Assembly: GCA_027295505.1 (NCBI GenBank)
Contig: JAPUKU010000056.1
Coordinates: 1-56,242 of the forward strand
Source: Acidobacteriota bacterium
Lineage (GTDB): Bacteria > Acidobacteriota > Polarisedimenticolia > JAPUKU01
DNA length: 56,242 nucleotides
Reading direction: 5' to 3'
Shown here: in pieces, positions 14,339 to 23,118 of the stretch
How positions within the stretch are numbered: the stretch's first letter is position 1
Layout: the number at the start of each line of letters is the position of its first letter
Program-made: the position numbers and the translations under genes
The notes under the pieces: generated by a model
What the model saw: the letters and a program-made list of their open reading frames with translations, nothing else
What the model was told of the DNA's origin: nothing
The model's database searches: none

Positions 14339-16219
14339 CTACTGTGCCATCCGCTCCAGACCCGGATCCGGCCGGTCATCCCTGAACTGCAGTTCGTGGA
14401 GCCGGCGATACAGCCGTCCCTTGCTGAGAAGTTCACTATGGGTTCCCGATTCGACGATGCGCCCGCCGTCCAGCACGATGATGCGGTCAGCACGGCGCAC
14501 GGTTGACAGTCGGTGCGCGATCACGAAGACCGTCCGTTTCCGCATGAGGTTCTCAAACGCCTCCTGTATGCGAGCCTCCGATTCCGCATCCAGCGCGGCG
14601 GTGGCTTCATCCAGGATCAGGATGGGGGCATCGCGGAGAATCGCACGCGCAATCGACAGGCGCTGCCGCTGGCCTGCGGAAAGGCGTGATCCGCCTTCTC
14701 CGATGCGTGTCTCGTACCCCTCCGGTAAGGCTCGGATGAACTCGTCGGCGCAGGCAGCCCGTGCAGCCTCCTCGATCCGCTCCATCGAGGCGTCCGGCGT
14801 CGCGTAGGCGATGTTTCTGCGCACGGTGTCGTCGAACAGCACGGTCTCCTGAGCGACAATGCTGATCTGGTTTCTCAGCGAGAGCAGACGCACATTGCGG
14901 ACATCGTGACCATCGAGTCTAACCTCTCCCGAGGTTGGATCGTAGAAGCGCGGCAGCAGGCTCATCAGAGTAGTCTTCCCCGCCCCGCTGCGCCCCACAA
15001 GGGCCACAACCTGTCCGGCCGGCACCTCGAGGTCGATGCCGCGCAGTGCCTCACAGCGCCCATAGGCAAAGTGCACGTTGCAGAACTCCACGCGCCCCTG
15101 GACGGGAGGCAGATCCGAAAGATCTGGATCTTCGGCGCACTCGGGCGGGAGATCGAGGATGCTGAAGACGCGTCGTGCTGCCGCCAGTCCCTGCTGCATG
15201 CTGTTGTTGAGCCGCGCCAGCCTCTTGGCCGCCAGAAAAAGATAGGCGAGGCTGGCCAGAAAGCCCGGAAGAATTCGCAGATCGAGCTGGCCCAGAGAAG
15301 CCTTCCAGCCCACTCCGATCAGGAACACGACCAGGGCCACCGCGCCGGCCAGATCGATGACGGGGGTGGTCAACGAGTTGAGCTTGACCGCCTTGATAGC
15401 CGGCTGCTGCGCCCGCTCGAGAGCCTTCCGGAACCTCCCGCGCTCGAACTTCTCGGCCCCAAACGCCTTGACCACTCGCACCCCTCCGAGCGTCTCGTTG
15501 AGTACCGCCGACAGTTCAGCCATGCGTTCCTGGCTCTTGCGGCTGGCGCGCTTCAGCTTGCGCCCCAAAAGAACGATGGGCCACACCACCAGCGGCAGGA
15601 TGACGAGAAGCACGAACGACAGGTCCGAATGGAGATAGAACACGAAGACGAGCTGAAATATGAGGATCGATCCGGCCCGCAGCATCTCTGCCATATCTCC
15701 GGAAGCGATCCGCTGTATTCGCCCCACATCTCCCGTGATGCGGGACATGAGGGAGCCTGTCGAATGGAGCGAAAAGAAGCGCGCCGGCTGGCGCAGGACC
15801 TGGTCATAGAGCTGATCACGAAGATCGAGCACGACGTCCAGGCCAATGCGGCGCAGACCGTAGCTGCTCACGTACTCAAACGCTCCCTTGAGGAATATGA
15901 GGACCAGGAGCCACAGTCCCACCCTCACGAACGCCCCGGGGCCGTGCTCGAGCGCGGGCATCTGGGGAATCCAGCCCTGTAACCGTGCCAGCAAATCCCC
16001 TTTGAGCGTTTCCAGGCGGACGGGCGGCGCCCCGGGCACGGGTGCGGCAACTGCAGCGCCCAATGGGGCGGATTCCTCTCCGAGTGCGCCCATCAGGGAG
16101 ATCATCAGGCTGACCAGCAGGACGCTGAGTACTCCCACGAGCAACAGGCTCGCCACGGCCGCCGCCAGACGTCCCAGATGGGGACGGTAGAGGCGCAGGA
16201 GGCGGAGGAAATCACTCAT
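14339..16219 (-). CDS. MsbA-like lipid/multidrug ABC exporter
   Basis: 626 residues: an N-terminal six-helix transmembrane domain fused to one ATPase domain, so a homodimeric half-transporter. The nucleotide-binding domain shows P-loop VGRSGAGKTTL, signature LSAGQRQRL (Ala in place of the usual first Gly), Walker B ILILDEATAALD and the switch His in IAHRLSTV. The ISIVAQETVLFDDTVRRNI stretch is typical of MsbA-type lipid flippases. The loop between helices 1 and 2 is unusually long (about 60 residues, Ala/Pro/Gly-rich). The substrate, lipid A or another lipid, is inference. Confidence 0.88.
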   Translation of the reverse strand: MSDFLRLLRLYRPHLGRLAAAVASLLLVGVLSVLLVSLMISLMGALGEESAPLGAAVAAPVPGAPPVRLETLKGDLLARLQGWIPQMPALEHGPGAFVRVGLWLLVLIFLKGAFEYVSSYGLRRIGLDVVLDLRDQLYDQVLRQPARFFSLHSTGSLMSRITGDVGRIQRIASGDMAEMLRAGSILIFQLVFVFYLHSDLSFVLLVILPLVVWPIVLLGRKLKRASRKSQERMAELSAVLNETLGGVRVVKAFGAEKFERGRFRKALERAQQPAIKAVKLNSLTTPVIDLAGAVALVVFLIGVGWKASLGQLDLRILPGFLASLAYLFLAAKRLARLNNSMQQGLAAARRVFSILDLPPECAEDPDLSDLPPVQGRVEFCNVHFAYGRCEALRGIDLEVPAGQVVALVGRSGAGKTTLMSLLPRFYDPTSGEVRLDGHDVRNVRLLSLRNQISIVAQETVLFDDTVRRNIAYATPDASMERIEEAARAACADEFIRALPEGYETRIGEGGSRLSAGQRQRLSIARAILRDAPILILDEATAALDAESEARIQEAFENLMRKRTVFVIAHRLSTVRRADRIIVLDGGRIVESGTHSELLSKGRLYRRLHELQFRDDRPDPGLERMAQ

Positions 16220-16349
16220 GATTTCGGGTTGCGATCAGTTCAGGATGAACTCGTTGGAGCCGGGCTGGCACGACGCCAACCGGTTGCCTCCCAGCATACT
16301 CCGGGGCATGGCCGAACGCACGCCAGCGGTGGAAGAGCCCGGTTTCCGC

Positions 16350-17051
16350 TCAAACAAGGATAGCTTTGATCTTCTCCTGGAGGGAGGGATCTGGATCGGC
16401 GAATCGGAATCCGAGCGCATGGCGATCCTTGCCCGCAAGGCGGGTGTGGCGGATCACCTCGGCGATCGCGCGCAGGGGTTCATCCCCCCCGGGTAGCTTG
16501 AACTGGATCTCAACGCGCGTTCCCAAGTTGAGCGGGTGGGAGGCGACGACCAGCATGCCATCGGGGCTGAGATTCTGGCAGGTGCCGGAGACCTGGTCAC
16601 GCCGGCTTCCGTAGACAACCTCTACCTGAATGCTGGCGCGTTCGGCGGAACGCTGCGCGACGCCAAGGATCCGGGAGATCCGCTGCATCAGATCGTCCGG
16701 ATCCACAGGGCGGGTTACCTGCTCGTCCCAGGCGGCGGCCCCCAGTTCGGCGTCCTCGGGACTCGTGATCAGGATCCTGGGCGCACCCCGTGCTCCGCTC
16801 GAGGCAAGCCTGCGGCACAGATCAGCCCCGCTTCCGTCCGGCAGGAGATATGAAACGACAATCAAATCCGGTTTCTCTTCGGCCAGGATCTCTTCCGCTT
16901 CAGCCACACTGCGGGCGTTCAGGATCTGGCAGCCGATGCGGCCAAAGAAGCCGCGCCTGAATTGCTGATAAAAATCGGAATCCTCGACGAAGAGTACAAC
17001 CATGACGTGACGCGCAGGGGGCGCTAGGAGAAGCGAGACTAATGGGTTCAC
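16350..17051 (-). CDS. degenerate receiver domain fused to PilZ domain
   Basis: A two-domain protein. The receiver-like domain begins VLFVEDSDFYQQF and has a Ser where the phospho-acceptor Asp belongs (DLIVVSYLLPDGSG) and Arg in place of the switch Lys (VTRPVD), so it is probably not phosphorylated. The C-terminal PilZ domain keeps RSAER (RxxxR) and NLSPDG (NxSxxG), the c-di-GMP-binding motifs. It is likely a c-di-GMP effector with a receiver used for protein contact. The start is uncertain: GTG at 17051 (233 aa) or ATG at 17003, which opens directly with the receiver sheet and is the more natural N-terminus. Confidence 0.8.
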   Translation of the reverse strand: MNPLVSLLLAPPARHVMVVLFVEDSDFYQQFRRGFFGRIGCQILNARSVAEAEEILAEEKPDLIVVSYLLPDGSGADLCRRLASSGARGAPRILITSPEDAELGAAAWDEQVTRPVDPDDLMQRISRILGVAQRSAERASIQVEVVYGSRRDQVSGTCQNLSPDGMLVVASHPLNLGTRVEIQFKLPGGDEPLRAIAEVIRHTRLAGKDRHALGFRFADPDPSLQEKIKAILV

Positions 17052-17109
17052 CTTTCGGTGTCAAGAACACCCCGCCTCCTCAGGGCGGTCAGTCTCTGCC
17101 AGCGGCAAG

Positions 17110-18432
17110 TCAGTAGGCCGCCAGGTAGCGTTCCACCTCCCAGGGGTGAATCTGGGCAATGTATTCGGCCCACTCTTGGCGCTTGGCCGTCAGGTAGTTC
17201 GTGTAGATGTGCTCTCCGAGCACAGCCTGGACAACGGCGTCCTTGCGCAAAGCAATGATGGCATCGTTCAGATCGGTGGGCAGGTTCTCTATCTTCAGAC
17301 GCCGGCGCTCCCGCTGGCTCATGTTGTAGATGTTCTTGTTGATTGGCTCACCAGGATCCCTGCGGTTGGCAATCCCATCCAGACCGGCTCCGAGCATCAC
17401 CGCGAGGGCCAGATAGGGATTGCAGGCGGGATCGGGCATACGAAGCTCGGCCCGGGTGCCTACGCCGCGCCGATCGGGCACACGTAGCAGCGGGGAGCGA
17501 TTGCGCTCCGACCAGGCAACGTTGGTCGGGGCCTCATAGCCGGGCACCAGGCGCTTGTAGGAGTTGATCAGCGGATTGGTGATCGCGCAGAACCCTCTCG
17601 CATGCGCGAGCACACCGCCGATGTACCACATGCATAGGTCACTCAGCTCGTACTTACTCTTGGGATCGTGGAACACGTTCGAGCCGCCCTTGAAGAGCGA
17701 CTGGTGCGTGTGCATCCCCGAGCCATTCTGGCCGTAGAGCGGTTTCGGCATGAAGGTGGCGTGAAGATCAAAATCGAGGGCCACCTTCCGGACAATGTGC
17801 CTGAAGGTGGCGATGTGGTCGGCCGTCATCACCGCCTCCGCGTACTTGAAGTCGATCTCGTGCTGACCCGGGGCGACCTCGTGATGCGCCGCCTCTACCT
17901 CGAAACCCATGAGCTCGAGCACCTCGACGATACGGCGTCGGCATTCCTCCCCCCGATCGATCGGGGTGAGATCGAAGTACCCTCCCGCGTCGTGCGTGCG
18001 GGTGGTCGGGTTGCCCTGCTCATCCTGATGGAAAAGAAAGAATTCGGCTTCGGTGCCGGCCATCATCGTGTACCCCAGTGCACCGGCCTGCTCGCAGACC
18101 CGCTTAAGCGCCAGGCGCGGACAGCCACCGAAAGGCCGGCCGTCGGGATGGTGGATATCGCAGATAAGTCGGGCGACCTTGCCGCTGGAGTTGGCCCAGG
18201 GGTACACGCGGAAGGTGCTGAGTTCCGGCGCCAGGACCATGTCCGATTCCTCGATCCGTACGAAGCCCTCGATCGATGAGCCATCAAACAGAACCTGGCC
18301 ATCGAGCGCCTTCTCGAACTGGTTGCGGGGCACCTCGACGTTCTTGACCCGCCCCAAGATGTCCGTGAACTGAAGCCGAAGGAACCGGACCTCTTCCTTC
18401 TCGACCTGTTTGAGGATTTCAGCTCGCTCCAT
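17110..18432 (-). CDS. glnA: glutamine synthetase type I (GSI-alpha form)
   Basis: Makes glutamine from glutamate, ammonia and ATP. At 440 residues it matches the shorter GSI-alpha (Bacillus/archaeal-like) class, which lacks the insertion of enteric GS; I see no enteric-type adenylylation segment near the C-terminus. Active-site motifs present: FDGSSIEGF, GTEAEFFLF, PGQHEIDFKY, NGSGMHTHQSLF and RAELRMPDPACNPYL. The ATG at 18432 has GGGAGGAG 5 nt upstream. The gene reads away from an AT-rich divergent region with inverted repeats, so nitrogen-responsive transcriptional control is likely but the regulator is unknown. Confidence 0.96.
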   Translation of the reverse strand: MERAEILKQVEKEEVRFLRLQFTDILGRVKNVEVPRNQFEKALDGQVLFDGSSIEGFVRIEESDMVLAPELSTFRVYPWANSSGKVARLICDIHHPDGRPFGGCPRLALKRVCEQAGALGYTMMAGTEAEFFLFHQDEQGNPTTRTHDAGGYFDLTPIDRGEECRRRIVEVLELMGFEVEAAHHEVAPGQHEIDFKYAEAVMTADHIATFRHIVRKVALDFDLHATFMPKPLYGQNGSGMHTHQSLFKGGSNVFHDPKSKYELSDLCMWYIGGVLAHARGFCAITNPLINSYKRLVPGYEAPTNVAWSERNRSPLLRVPDRRGVGTRAELRMPDPACNPYLALAVMLGAGLDGIANRRDPGEPINKNIYNMSQRERRRLKIENLPTDLNDAIIALRKDAVVQAVLGEHIYTNYLTAKRQEWAEYIAQIHPWEVERYLAAY

Positions 18433-18564
18433 GCACTCCTCCCTCTTACTGCCTGGCAGAGTAGCCGCCGGAGCAGCGTGCCAGATTTGATTGTTGGAAA
18501 GATGGTAATCTTAGGTGTTTCTACCTGTAGTGTCAACGAAAGTTTGCAAAACAGATCATTTTTT

Positions 18565-18578
18565 TAGATCGATATCTA
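18565..18578. repeat. inverted repeat upstream of glnA
   Basis: TAGAT-cgat-ATCTA, a perfect 5-bp inverted repeat 133 nt upstream of the glnA start. Related TAGAT/GTAGATTATA words recur at about 18610-18650. Possible operator for glnA; no known regulator is assigned. Confidence 0.3.
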
Positions 18579-18745
18579 CAATTTACTGAAATCTATTAAA
18601 TACTGACCTGTAGATTATACGGTATAGTCACTTTTTATAGATCGATCGAACGCTACAGGCGGCCTTCTCCAGCCTGGCCCCTGTCCAGATCCCGTCATGA
18701 CCCTGTCCAGTTACGCAACCGATTCCATAAGTTTATTTATAACAA

Positions 18746-18759
18746 TTGTTTACAAACAA
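18746..18759. repeat. palindrome, candidate activator site
   Basis: TTGTTT-ac-AAACAA, perfect 6-bp arms. It lies about 145 nt upstream of the sigma-54 -24 element, the normal range for an enhancer-binding-protein site. Its role as the activator site of the subtilase promoter is inference. Confidence 0.3.
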
Positions 18760-18901
18760 ATACCCCGCCCAGCCCCGCAGACGTGTCCAGGGGATGCTCA
18801 TGAGGGTGTGCCGCCAAACCCTCGAAATCCACACCCAAAAAAATATCTAAATCATTCAATCTAAATGGATTAAACATGTATTTGCCAAAATGGCATAACC
18901 A

Positions 18902-18917
18902 TGGCACGCCTGTTGCT
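18902..18917 (+). promoter_or_regulatory. sigma-54 (-24/-12) promoter for the subtilase
   Basis: TGGCACG-CCTG-TTGCT, an exact match to the sigma-54 consensus TGGCACG-N4-TTGCW, with GG and GC exactly 10 nt apart. It points to the subtilase at 19010. Predicted transcription start is near 18929, giving an 80-nt leader. A sigma-54 promoter requires an ATP-driven enhancer-binding protein, which is not encoded in this window. Confidence 0.75.
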
Positions 18918-19009
18918 CTCTCACCATGCGGATGCCGCGCTAGCGGTTCCGCCAGCGGGAACCTGGAGATTGAACCCACTGGAGATTGCCAAGGAGGGCA
19001 ACACTTTAT

Positions 19010-20731
19010 ATGCGAGTAACCCGATGCATCGCTTCAATCCTCTGGACAATGGCCATCGGCGCCCTGGTCTGCGTTGCGGCGTCCACTTCAGCCCTGGCGG
19101 CCCGAACGGACCGCGCGCTCGAGAGGGCCGCGAACGGCCGGCCTCAGATGGTCGATGTCATTGTTCAGACACCCGACAGGCCGACCTTCGAAGATCGTAC
19201 TCTGGTGGGCGCCTTCGGAGGCGAGGCCGGACTGCCGTTTTCTAGCATCAACGGCTTCCCGGCCCGAGTACCTTCTCCAGCGCTGAAGGGCCTGGCTAAC
19301 AATCCGCGCTTCAGCAGCCTGTCGCTCGATGCACCGATGAAATCATTCTGGGACCGTAATGCCGTGCGCCCCCCCGTGGGCGCTCCGGAGGCCTTCGCGA
19401 CTTACGGCGCGACAGGGGCCGGCGTCGGTGTGGCGGTCGTGGACAGCGGCGTTGCGAACCACGAGGACTTCAGTAACGGCGTTAACTCTAGCATTCGTGG
19501 GTTTGTAGATTTTGTCGGTGACACGGACAAAAAACTCATTGACCCGTACGGCCACGGCACGCACGTGGCCGGGATCCTCGCAGGGCACGGAAGCGCGGTC
19601 GACCGTTTCTCCGGTATCGCCCCGGGATCCTCGCTCTACATTCTGCGCGTTCTGGACGGGAACGGCCGAGGCACCGTCAGCAACGTGCTGAGAGCGCTCG
19701 ACTGGATCCGCCATAACGCAGCGGCCCACAACATCCGCATCGTCAACCTGTCGCTGGGACACCCTGTCTTCGAGCCCTACAACAGCGACCCACTCTGCAA
19801 GGCGGTTGAGGACCTGGTCAGGAGAGGCATTGTCGTGGTGGCCGCCGCCGGCAACTACGGACTCTGCGACGGCGCCGAGTGTTACGGAGGTATTACGGTT
19901 CCGGGCAACTCCCCTTACGCGATCACGGTCGGCGCCATGAACCCCAGGGGCACAGCCTCACGCGTTGACGACGTCATGGCGCGGTTTTCCTCCCGCGGGC
20001 CGACGTTCGTCGATGGCATCGTAAAACCTGACATAGTGGCCAACGGAGTGTTCTCGGTGTCGATGACCTCACCTGGCTCTTACTTCGAGACCCGGTACGG
20101 TGAGCTCGAGGTGAGCTCGACCGAATACGACGCGTCGGTGGGCTCCGGAGACTACTTCCTTCTCAGCGGCACCTCGATGGCCGCGCCCGTGGTATCGGGT
20201 ATCGCCGCGATGATGCTGCAGAAGAACCCGTCCCTCACCCCGAACCTTGTGAAGGCAATTCTCATGTACACCGCGGAGGATCGCGGCTACGACATCATGA
20301 CCCAGGGCGCCGGGTATGTGAACGCGCCGGGTGCCGTCGAGGTTGCCGAGAGCATCACAACCAATCCGACCTCCGTTGGCGATGGAGAGTACTGGTTGAC
20401 CTCTCCGTTGAGCGGATCCAGCACCATCGACGGCCAGGGCGTACTGTGGACCGGGCGACTCCTGTTCACCACGTCGATCCTGACGAGCTCATCGCAGAAC
20501 CCCATCGTCGGCTACAACTTCGAAGAGCTATGGGGCCAGGGCGTGCTCTGGAACTACATGCAGACCGTCTACTCTTACGAGTTCGACGATCTCGACATCG
20601 AATCGAGCGCGGTCTACTGGACCGGTGGCGTCAGTTCCTTCTCGGTGCTGTGGACTTCGTGGCAAACCCAGAGCGCCAGCGATCTGATCTACAGTGAGGG
20701 ATATCGTTGGGACGGGAAAAAGAATCGATGA
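19010..20731 (+). CDS. secreted subtilisin-family serine protease (S8)
   Basis: 573-residue exported protease. The signal peptide runs MRVTRCIASILWTMAIGALV to about ALA-A, followed by a propeptide region, then the S8 catalytic domain: Asp in VAVVDSGV, His in GHGTHVAG, oxyanion Asn in AAAGNYG and Ser in SGTSMAAP. About 110 residues after the catalytic domain are rich in Trp, Ser and Thr with a recurring VLWT/VYWT word (VLWTGRL, VLWNYM, VYWTGG, VLWTSW), perhaps a small beta-rich binding or sorting domain. ATG 19010 follows AAGGAGG at 18991-18997 and starts the signal peptide cleanly, so it is preferred over TTG 18986. Expression is probably sigma-54-dependent. Confidence 0.9.
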   Translation: MRVTRCIASILWTMAIGALVCVAASTSALAARTDRALERAANGRPQMVDVIVQTPDRPTFEDRTLVGAFGGEAGLPFSSINGFPARVPSPALKGLANNPRFSSLSLDAPMKSFWDRNAVRPPVGAPEAFATYGATGAGVGVAVVDSGVANHEDFSNGVNSSIRGFVDFVGDTDKKLIDPYGHGTHVAGILAGHGSAVDRFSGIAPGSSLYILRVLDGNGRGTVSNVLRALDWIRHNAAAHNIRIVNLSLGHPVFEPYNSDPLCKAVEDLVRRGIVVVAAAGNYGLCDGAECYGGITVPGNSPYAITVGAMNPRGTASRVDDVMARFSSRGPTFVDGIVKPDIVANGVFSVSMTSPGSYFETRYGELEVSSTEYDASVGSGDYFLLSGTSMAAPVVSGIAAMMLQKNPSLTPNLVKAILMYTAEDRGYDIMTQGAGYVNAPGAVEVAESITTNPTSVGDGEYWLTSPLSGSSTIDGQGVLWTGRLLFTTSILTSSSQNPIVGYNFEELWGQGVLWNYMQTVYSYEFDDLDIESSAVYWTGGVSSFSVLWTSWQTQSASDLIYSEGYRWDGKKNR

Positions 20732-20786
20732 TGTCTCAGGTCCCCTCCTGAGCCGCGCGGCCCGACCCAGCCCGCGCGCACCCCCA

Positions 20787-20824
20787 GGGCCCGGGATTCC
20801 CCCTCCCGGGCCCTCGCCTTTTCT
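20787..20824 (+). terminator. intrinsic terminator after the subtilase
   Basis: Perfect 10-bp GC stem GGGCCCGGGA / TCCCGGGCCC (20787-20796, 20804-20813) with a 7-nt loop, followed by TCGCCTTTTCT. The U-tract is imperfect but the stem is very strong. Confidence 0.7.
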
Positions 20825-20843
20825 CCCCCCGCAGGACGCAACC

Positions 20844-20873
20844 TTGACCCCCCCGGAAAGCCTCTGCTAAGAT
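20844..20873 (+). promoter_or_regulatory. promoter of the potDABC operon
   Basis: TTGACC (20844-20849), 18-nt spacer, TAAGAT (20868-20873). It sits after the subtilase terminator and about 85 nt before the potD ATG. Confidence 0.5.
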
Positions 20874-20957
20874 CCGCGCCGTTTTCACGAACTGACTTCC
20901 AGACCTGCCGACATTTCCAAGCCCGCGCCACGGGCTCCTGGCCGGAGGTTCCTGCCG

Positions 20958-21995
20958 ATGCGCCGCTGCTTCCTTCTCGCTCTACTGTTGCCTCTCCTGG
21001 TGCTCCTTGGTTGCCAGACAGGCCCACCAACCCTCAACCTGCTCGTATGGGAAGGGTACGCTGATCGCTCTTTCGCGGCCCCGTTCGAGGAACGCTTCAA
21101 CTGCAAGGTGACCGCTACCTATGTCGGCACCATGGACGAGTTCTTCACCAAGATCAAGGCAGGAGGGGGTGGCACCTACGATCTCATCTCCCCCTCAGGC
21201 AACGCCTGGAAGCGATTCATCGACAGCGACCTCGTTGAAGCGCTGAACCTCGAGAACATTCCTAACTTTGCTCTCCTGGCCCCCACATTTCAGAACCTGC
21301 AGGGGAATCGCAAGGATGGAGAGGTCTACGGGGTGACCTTCGCCTGGGGGCCGTGCCCGATCACTTACAACCGGGACGCCGTAGCCGAGGAGCCGTCGTC
21401 GTGGGAGGCCCTATTTGACCGTCGGTACCGCCGGCGCATCGCGGTTCAGGACGATCCGACGACGCTCTACACGATCGCCCTGTACATGGGGTACGAAGAT
21501 CCGTATAACCTCAACGACACGGATCTGCAGAAAGTGAAAGAAAAACTGCTCGAGCTCAAGCCGCAGGTCCGGAAGTTCTGGTCCACGGCAGGAGAGCTCA
21601 TCAACCTGTTCGTCAATGGCGAGGTTGACATGGCGCTCTCCTGGCCCTTGATCACCAACCAGCTCCGCCAGAAAGGCTTTAATGTGGGAGAAGTCACCCC
21701 CCGGGAAGGGGCCACCGGATGGATCGATTCCTGGATGATTGTCAAAGGCACGCAGCACAAAGATCTGGCCGAGAAGTGGATCAATTATATGCTCGAGCCG
21801 GAGACCCAGAAGAAGCTCACCGACGTGACCGACTACTGCCCGGCTGTGCCCGGCACGGCCGCTCTGCTCACCCCCGAGCGGGCACGCAACCTGCATATCG
21901 ACGATCCATCCTACTTCGACCAGCTCTCTTTCTGGGCCCATGTCGAGCGGCTCGACCGCTACCTCGAGGTCTGGAACGAGGTGAAGGCGCACTGA
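20958..21995 (+). CDS. potD: polyamine ABC transporter substrate-binding lipoprotein
   Basis: Periplasmic binding protein of the spermidine/putrescine PotD/PotF type, delivering substrate to PotBC. 345 residues. The lipoprotein signal MRRCFLLALLLPLLVLLGC has a lipobox ending LLGC, so it is membrane-anchored. LNLLVWEGYADRSF and the YDLISPSGNAWKRFI segment match the family start (usually LNVYNWSDYI). GGAGG lies 9 nt upstream of the ATG. It is the first gene of a tight operon with ATPase and two permeases. Exact substrate (putrescine, spermidine or another cationic compound) is not certain. Confidence 0.9.
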   Translation: MRRCFLLALLLPLLVLLGCQTGPPTLNLLVWEGYADRSFAAPFEERFNCKVTATYVGTMDEFFTKIKAGGGGTYDLISPSGNAWKRFIDSDLVEALNLENIPNFALLAPTFQNLQGNRKDGEVYGVTFAWGPCPITYNRDAVAEEPSSWEALFDRRYRRRIAVQDDPTTLYTIALYMGYEDPYNLNDTDLQKVKEKLLELKPQVRKFWSTAGELINLFVNGEVDMALSWPLITNQLRQKGFNVGEVTPREGATGWIDSWMIVKGTQHKDLAEKWINYMLEPETQKKLTDVTDYCPAVPGTAALLTPERARNLHIDDPSYFDQLSFWAHVERLDRYLEVWNEVKAH

Positions 21996-22014
21996 CCCGC
22001 GGCGGGCGCGCCTG

Positions 22015-23118
22015 ATGACCGATCACGCTCCGCTCGAGCACCTGCGCCTCCAGGCGCTCTGGAAATCGTTCGGCGATGTGAAGGCCGTGCGCGGCATCGA
22101 CCTCAGCGTGTCGCGCGGCGAGTTCCTGACGCTGCTGGGCCCGAGCGGCTGCGGTAAGACCACGACCCTCCGCATGGTGGCAGGTTTCGAACCCCCCACG
22201 TCGGGCACCATTCTCTTGCACGGCAAGGACATCACGAACGAACCACCCAACTCCCGTCCGATTAATACGGTTTTCCAGCACTACGCTCTGTTTCCCCATC
22301 TCTCCGTTGAGGAAAACATCGCTTTTGGCCTGCGAATGCGCGGCGTCCCTGCCACCGAGCGCCAGCGGCAGGTGACGGATGCCCTGCGGGCCGTCGCCCT
22401 TCCCGGCTTTGAACGTCGCCACCCCCGGCAGCTCTCGGGCGGCCAGCAGCAGCGTGTTGCCCTGGCACGCGCCCTGGTGAACCGGCCCGAGATCCTTCTG
22501 CTGGATGAGCCTCTCGGGGCGCTAGATCTGAAGCTGCGAAGACAGATGCAGCTCGAACTGCGGGCGCTTCACCGCGAAGTCGGCATCTCCTTCCTCTATG
22601 TCACCCACGATCAGGAGGAAGCGCTGGCGATGAGTGATCGGGTAGCAGTGATGAACGCCGGGCGCATCGAGCAGATCGGTTCACCACGCGAAATTTACGA
22701 GCAGCCCATAAGTCGTTTCGTGGCTGATTTCATCGGCGAGACAAACCTGCTCGAGGGACGGGTGGTGCGGGTCGACGGCACGCGGGTGCAGGTGAAGCTC
22801 GGTCCGCACATACTGCACGCGCTGGGGGAAGGTTGCGTCACCGGTACGCAGGTCGCTCTGTCGATACGCCCTGAGCGCTGGACCCTCACCGAGGGCGTCC
22901 GGGACGCCGACATGAACCGCTTCTCCGGCCGGGTGCGCGAATCGGTGTACGCGGGCTCGGTGCTGCGCCAGGTCGTGGAACTCGAGGGGGGCATCACCGT
23001 GGTGGCCACCCGCCCAGGAAACCTCGCAGGCGAGCCGGCGGGATCGGCCGTGACGCTGACCATCATTCCCTCCGATGTCGTGGTCCTGCCGGCCGGGCCG
23101 CCGGACCCCCCGGCATGA
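22015..23118 (+). CDS. potA: polyamine ABC transporter ATPase
   Basis: 367-residue ATPase driving polyamine import. P-loop [12 protein letters not shown]-loop region [16 protein letters not shown], signature [15 protein letters not shown], Walker [12 protein letters not shown] and switch His in VTHDQEEAL are all intact. A C-terminal TOBE-type regulatory region follows residue 240. It starts 19 nt after potD, and its TGA overlaps the potB ATG (ATGA at 23115-23118), showing translational coupling. Confidence 0.93.
   Translation: MTDHAPLEHLRLQALWKSFGDVKAVRGIDLSVSRGEFLTLLGPSGCGKTTTLRMVAGFEPPTSGTILLHGKDITNEPPNSRPINTVFQHYALFPHLSVEENIAFGLRMRGVPATERQRQVTDALRAVALPGFERRHPRQLSGGQQQRVALARALVNRPEILLLDEPLGALDLKLRRQMQLELRALHREVGISFLYVTHDQEEALAMSDRVAVMNAGRIEQIGSPREIYEQPISRFVADFIGETNLLEGRVVRVDGTRVQVKLGPHILHALGEGCVTGTQVALSIRPERWTLTEGVRDADMNRFSGRVRESVYAGSVLRQVVELEGGITVVATRPGNLAGEPAGSAVTLTIIPSDVVVLPAGPPDPPA

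Larger units (their letters stand above)
18433..19009. other. AT-rich divergent intergenic region, glnA / subtilase
   Basis: 577 bp without a convincing gene and clearly more AT-rich than its surroundings between about 18480 and 18900. It holds several short inverted repeats (TAGAT-cgat-ATCTA at 18565-18578, TATAC-g-GTATA near 18617, TTGTTT-ac-AAACAA at 18746-18759, TGCCA-aaa-TGGCA at 18883-18895) and one sigma-54 promoter (18902-18917). A short frame beginning at ATG 18901 overlaps that promoter and shows no family features. Confidence 0.6.

Noticed and set aside
17060-17109. Terminator after glnA (CCGCC-ctgagga-GGCGG)
   Set aside because: The stem is only 5 bp and the following tract is not T-rich.
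18433-18500. TGGCACG on the minus strand near glnA as a second sigma-54 promoter
   Set aside because: The -24 element is present but no GC lies at the -12 distance.
18901-19245. Frame starting at ATG 18901
   Set aside because: It begins inside the sigma-54 promoter and runs in another frame through the subtilase signal peptide.
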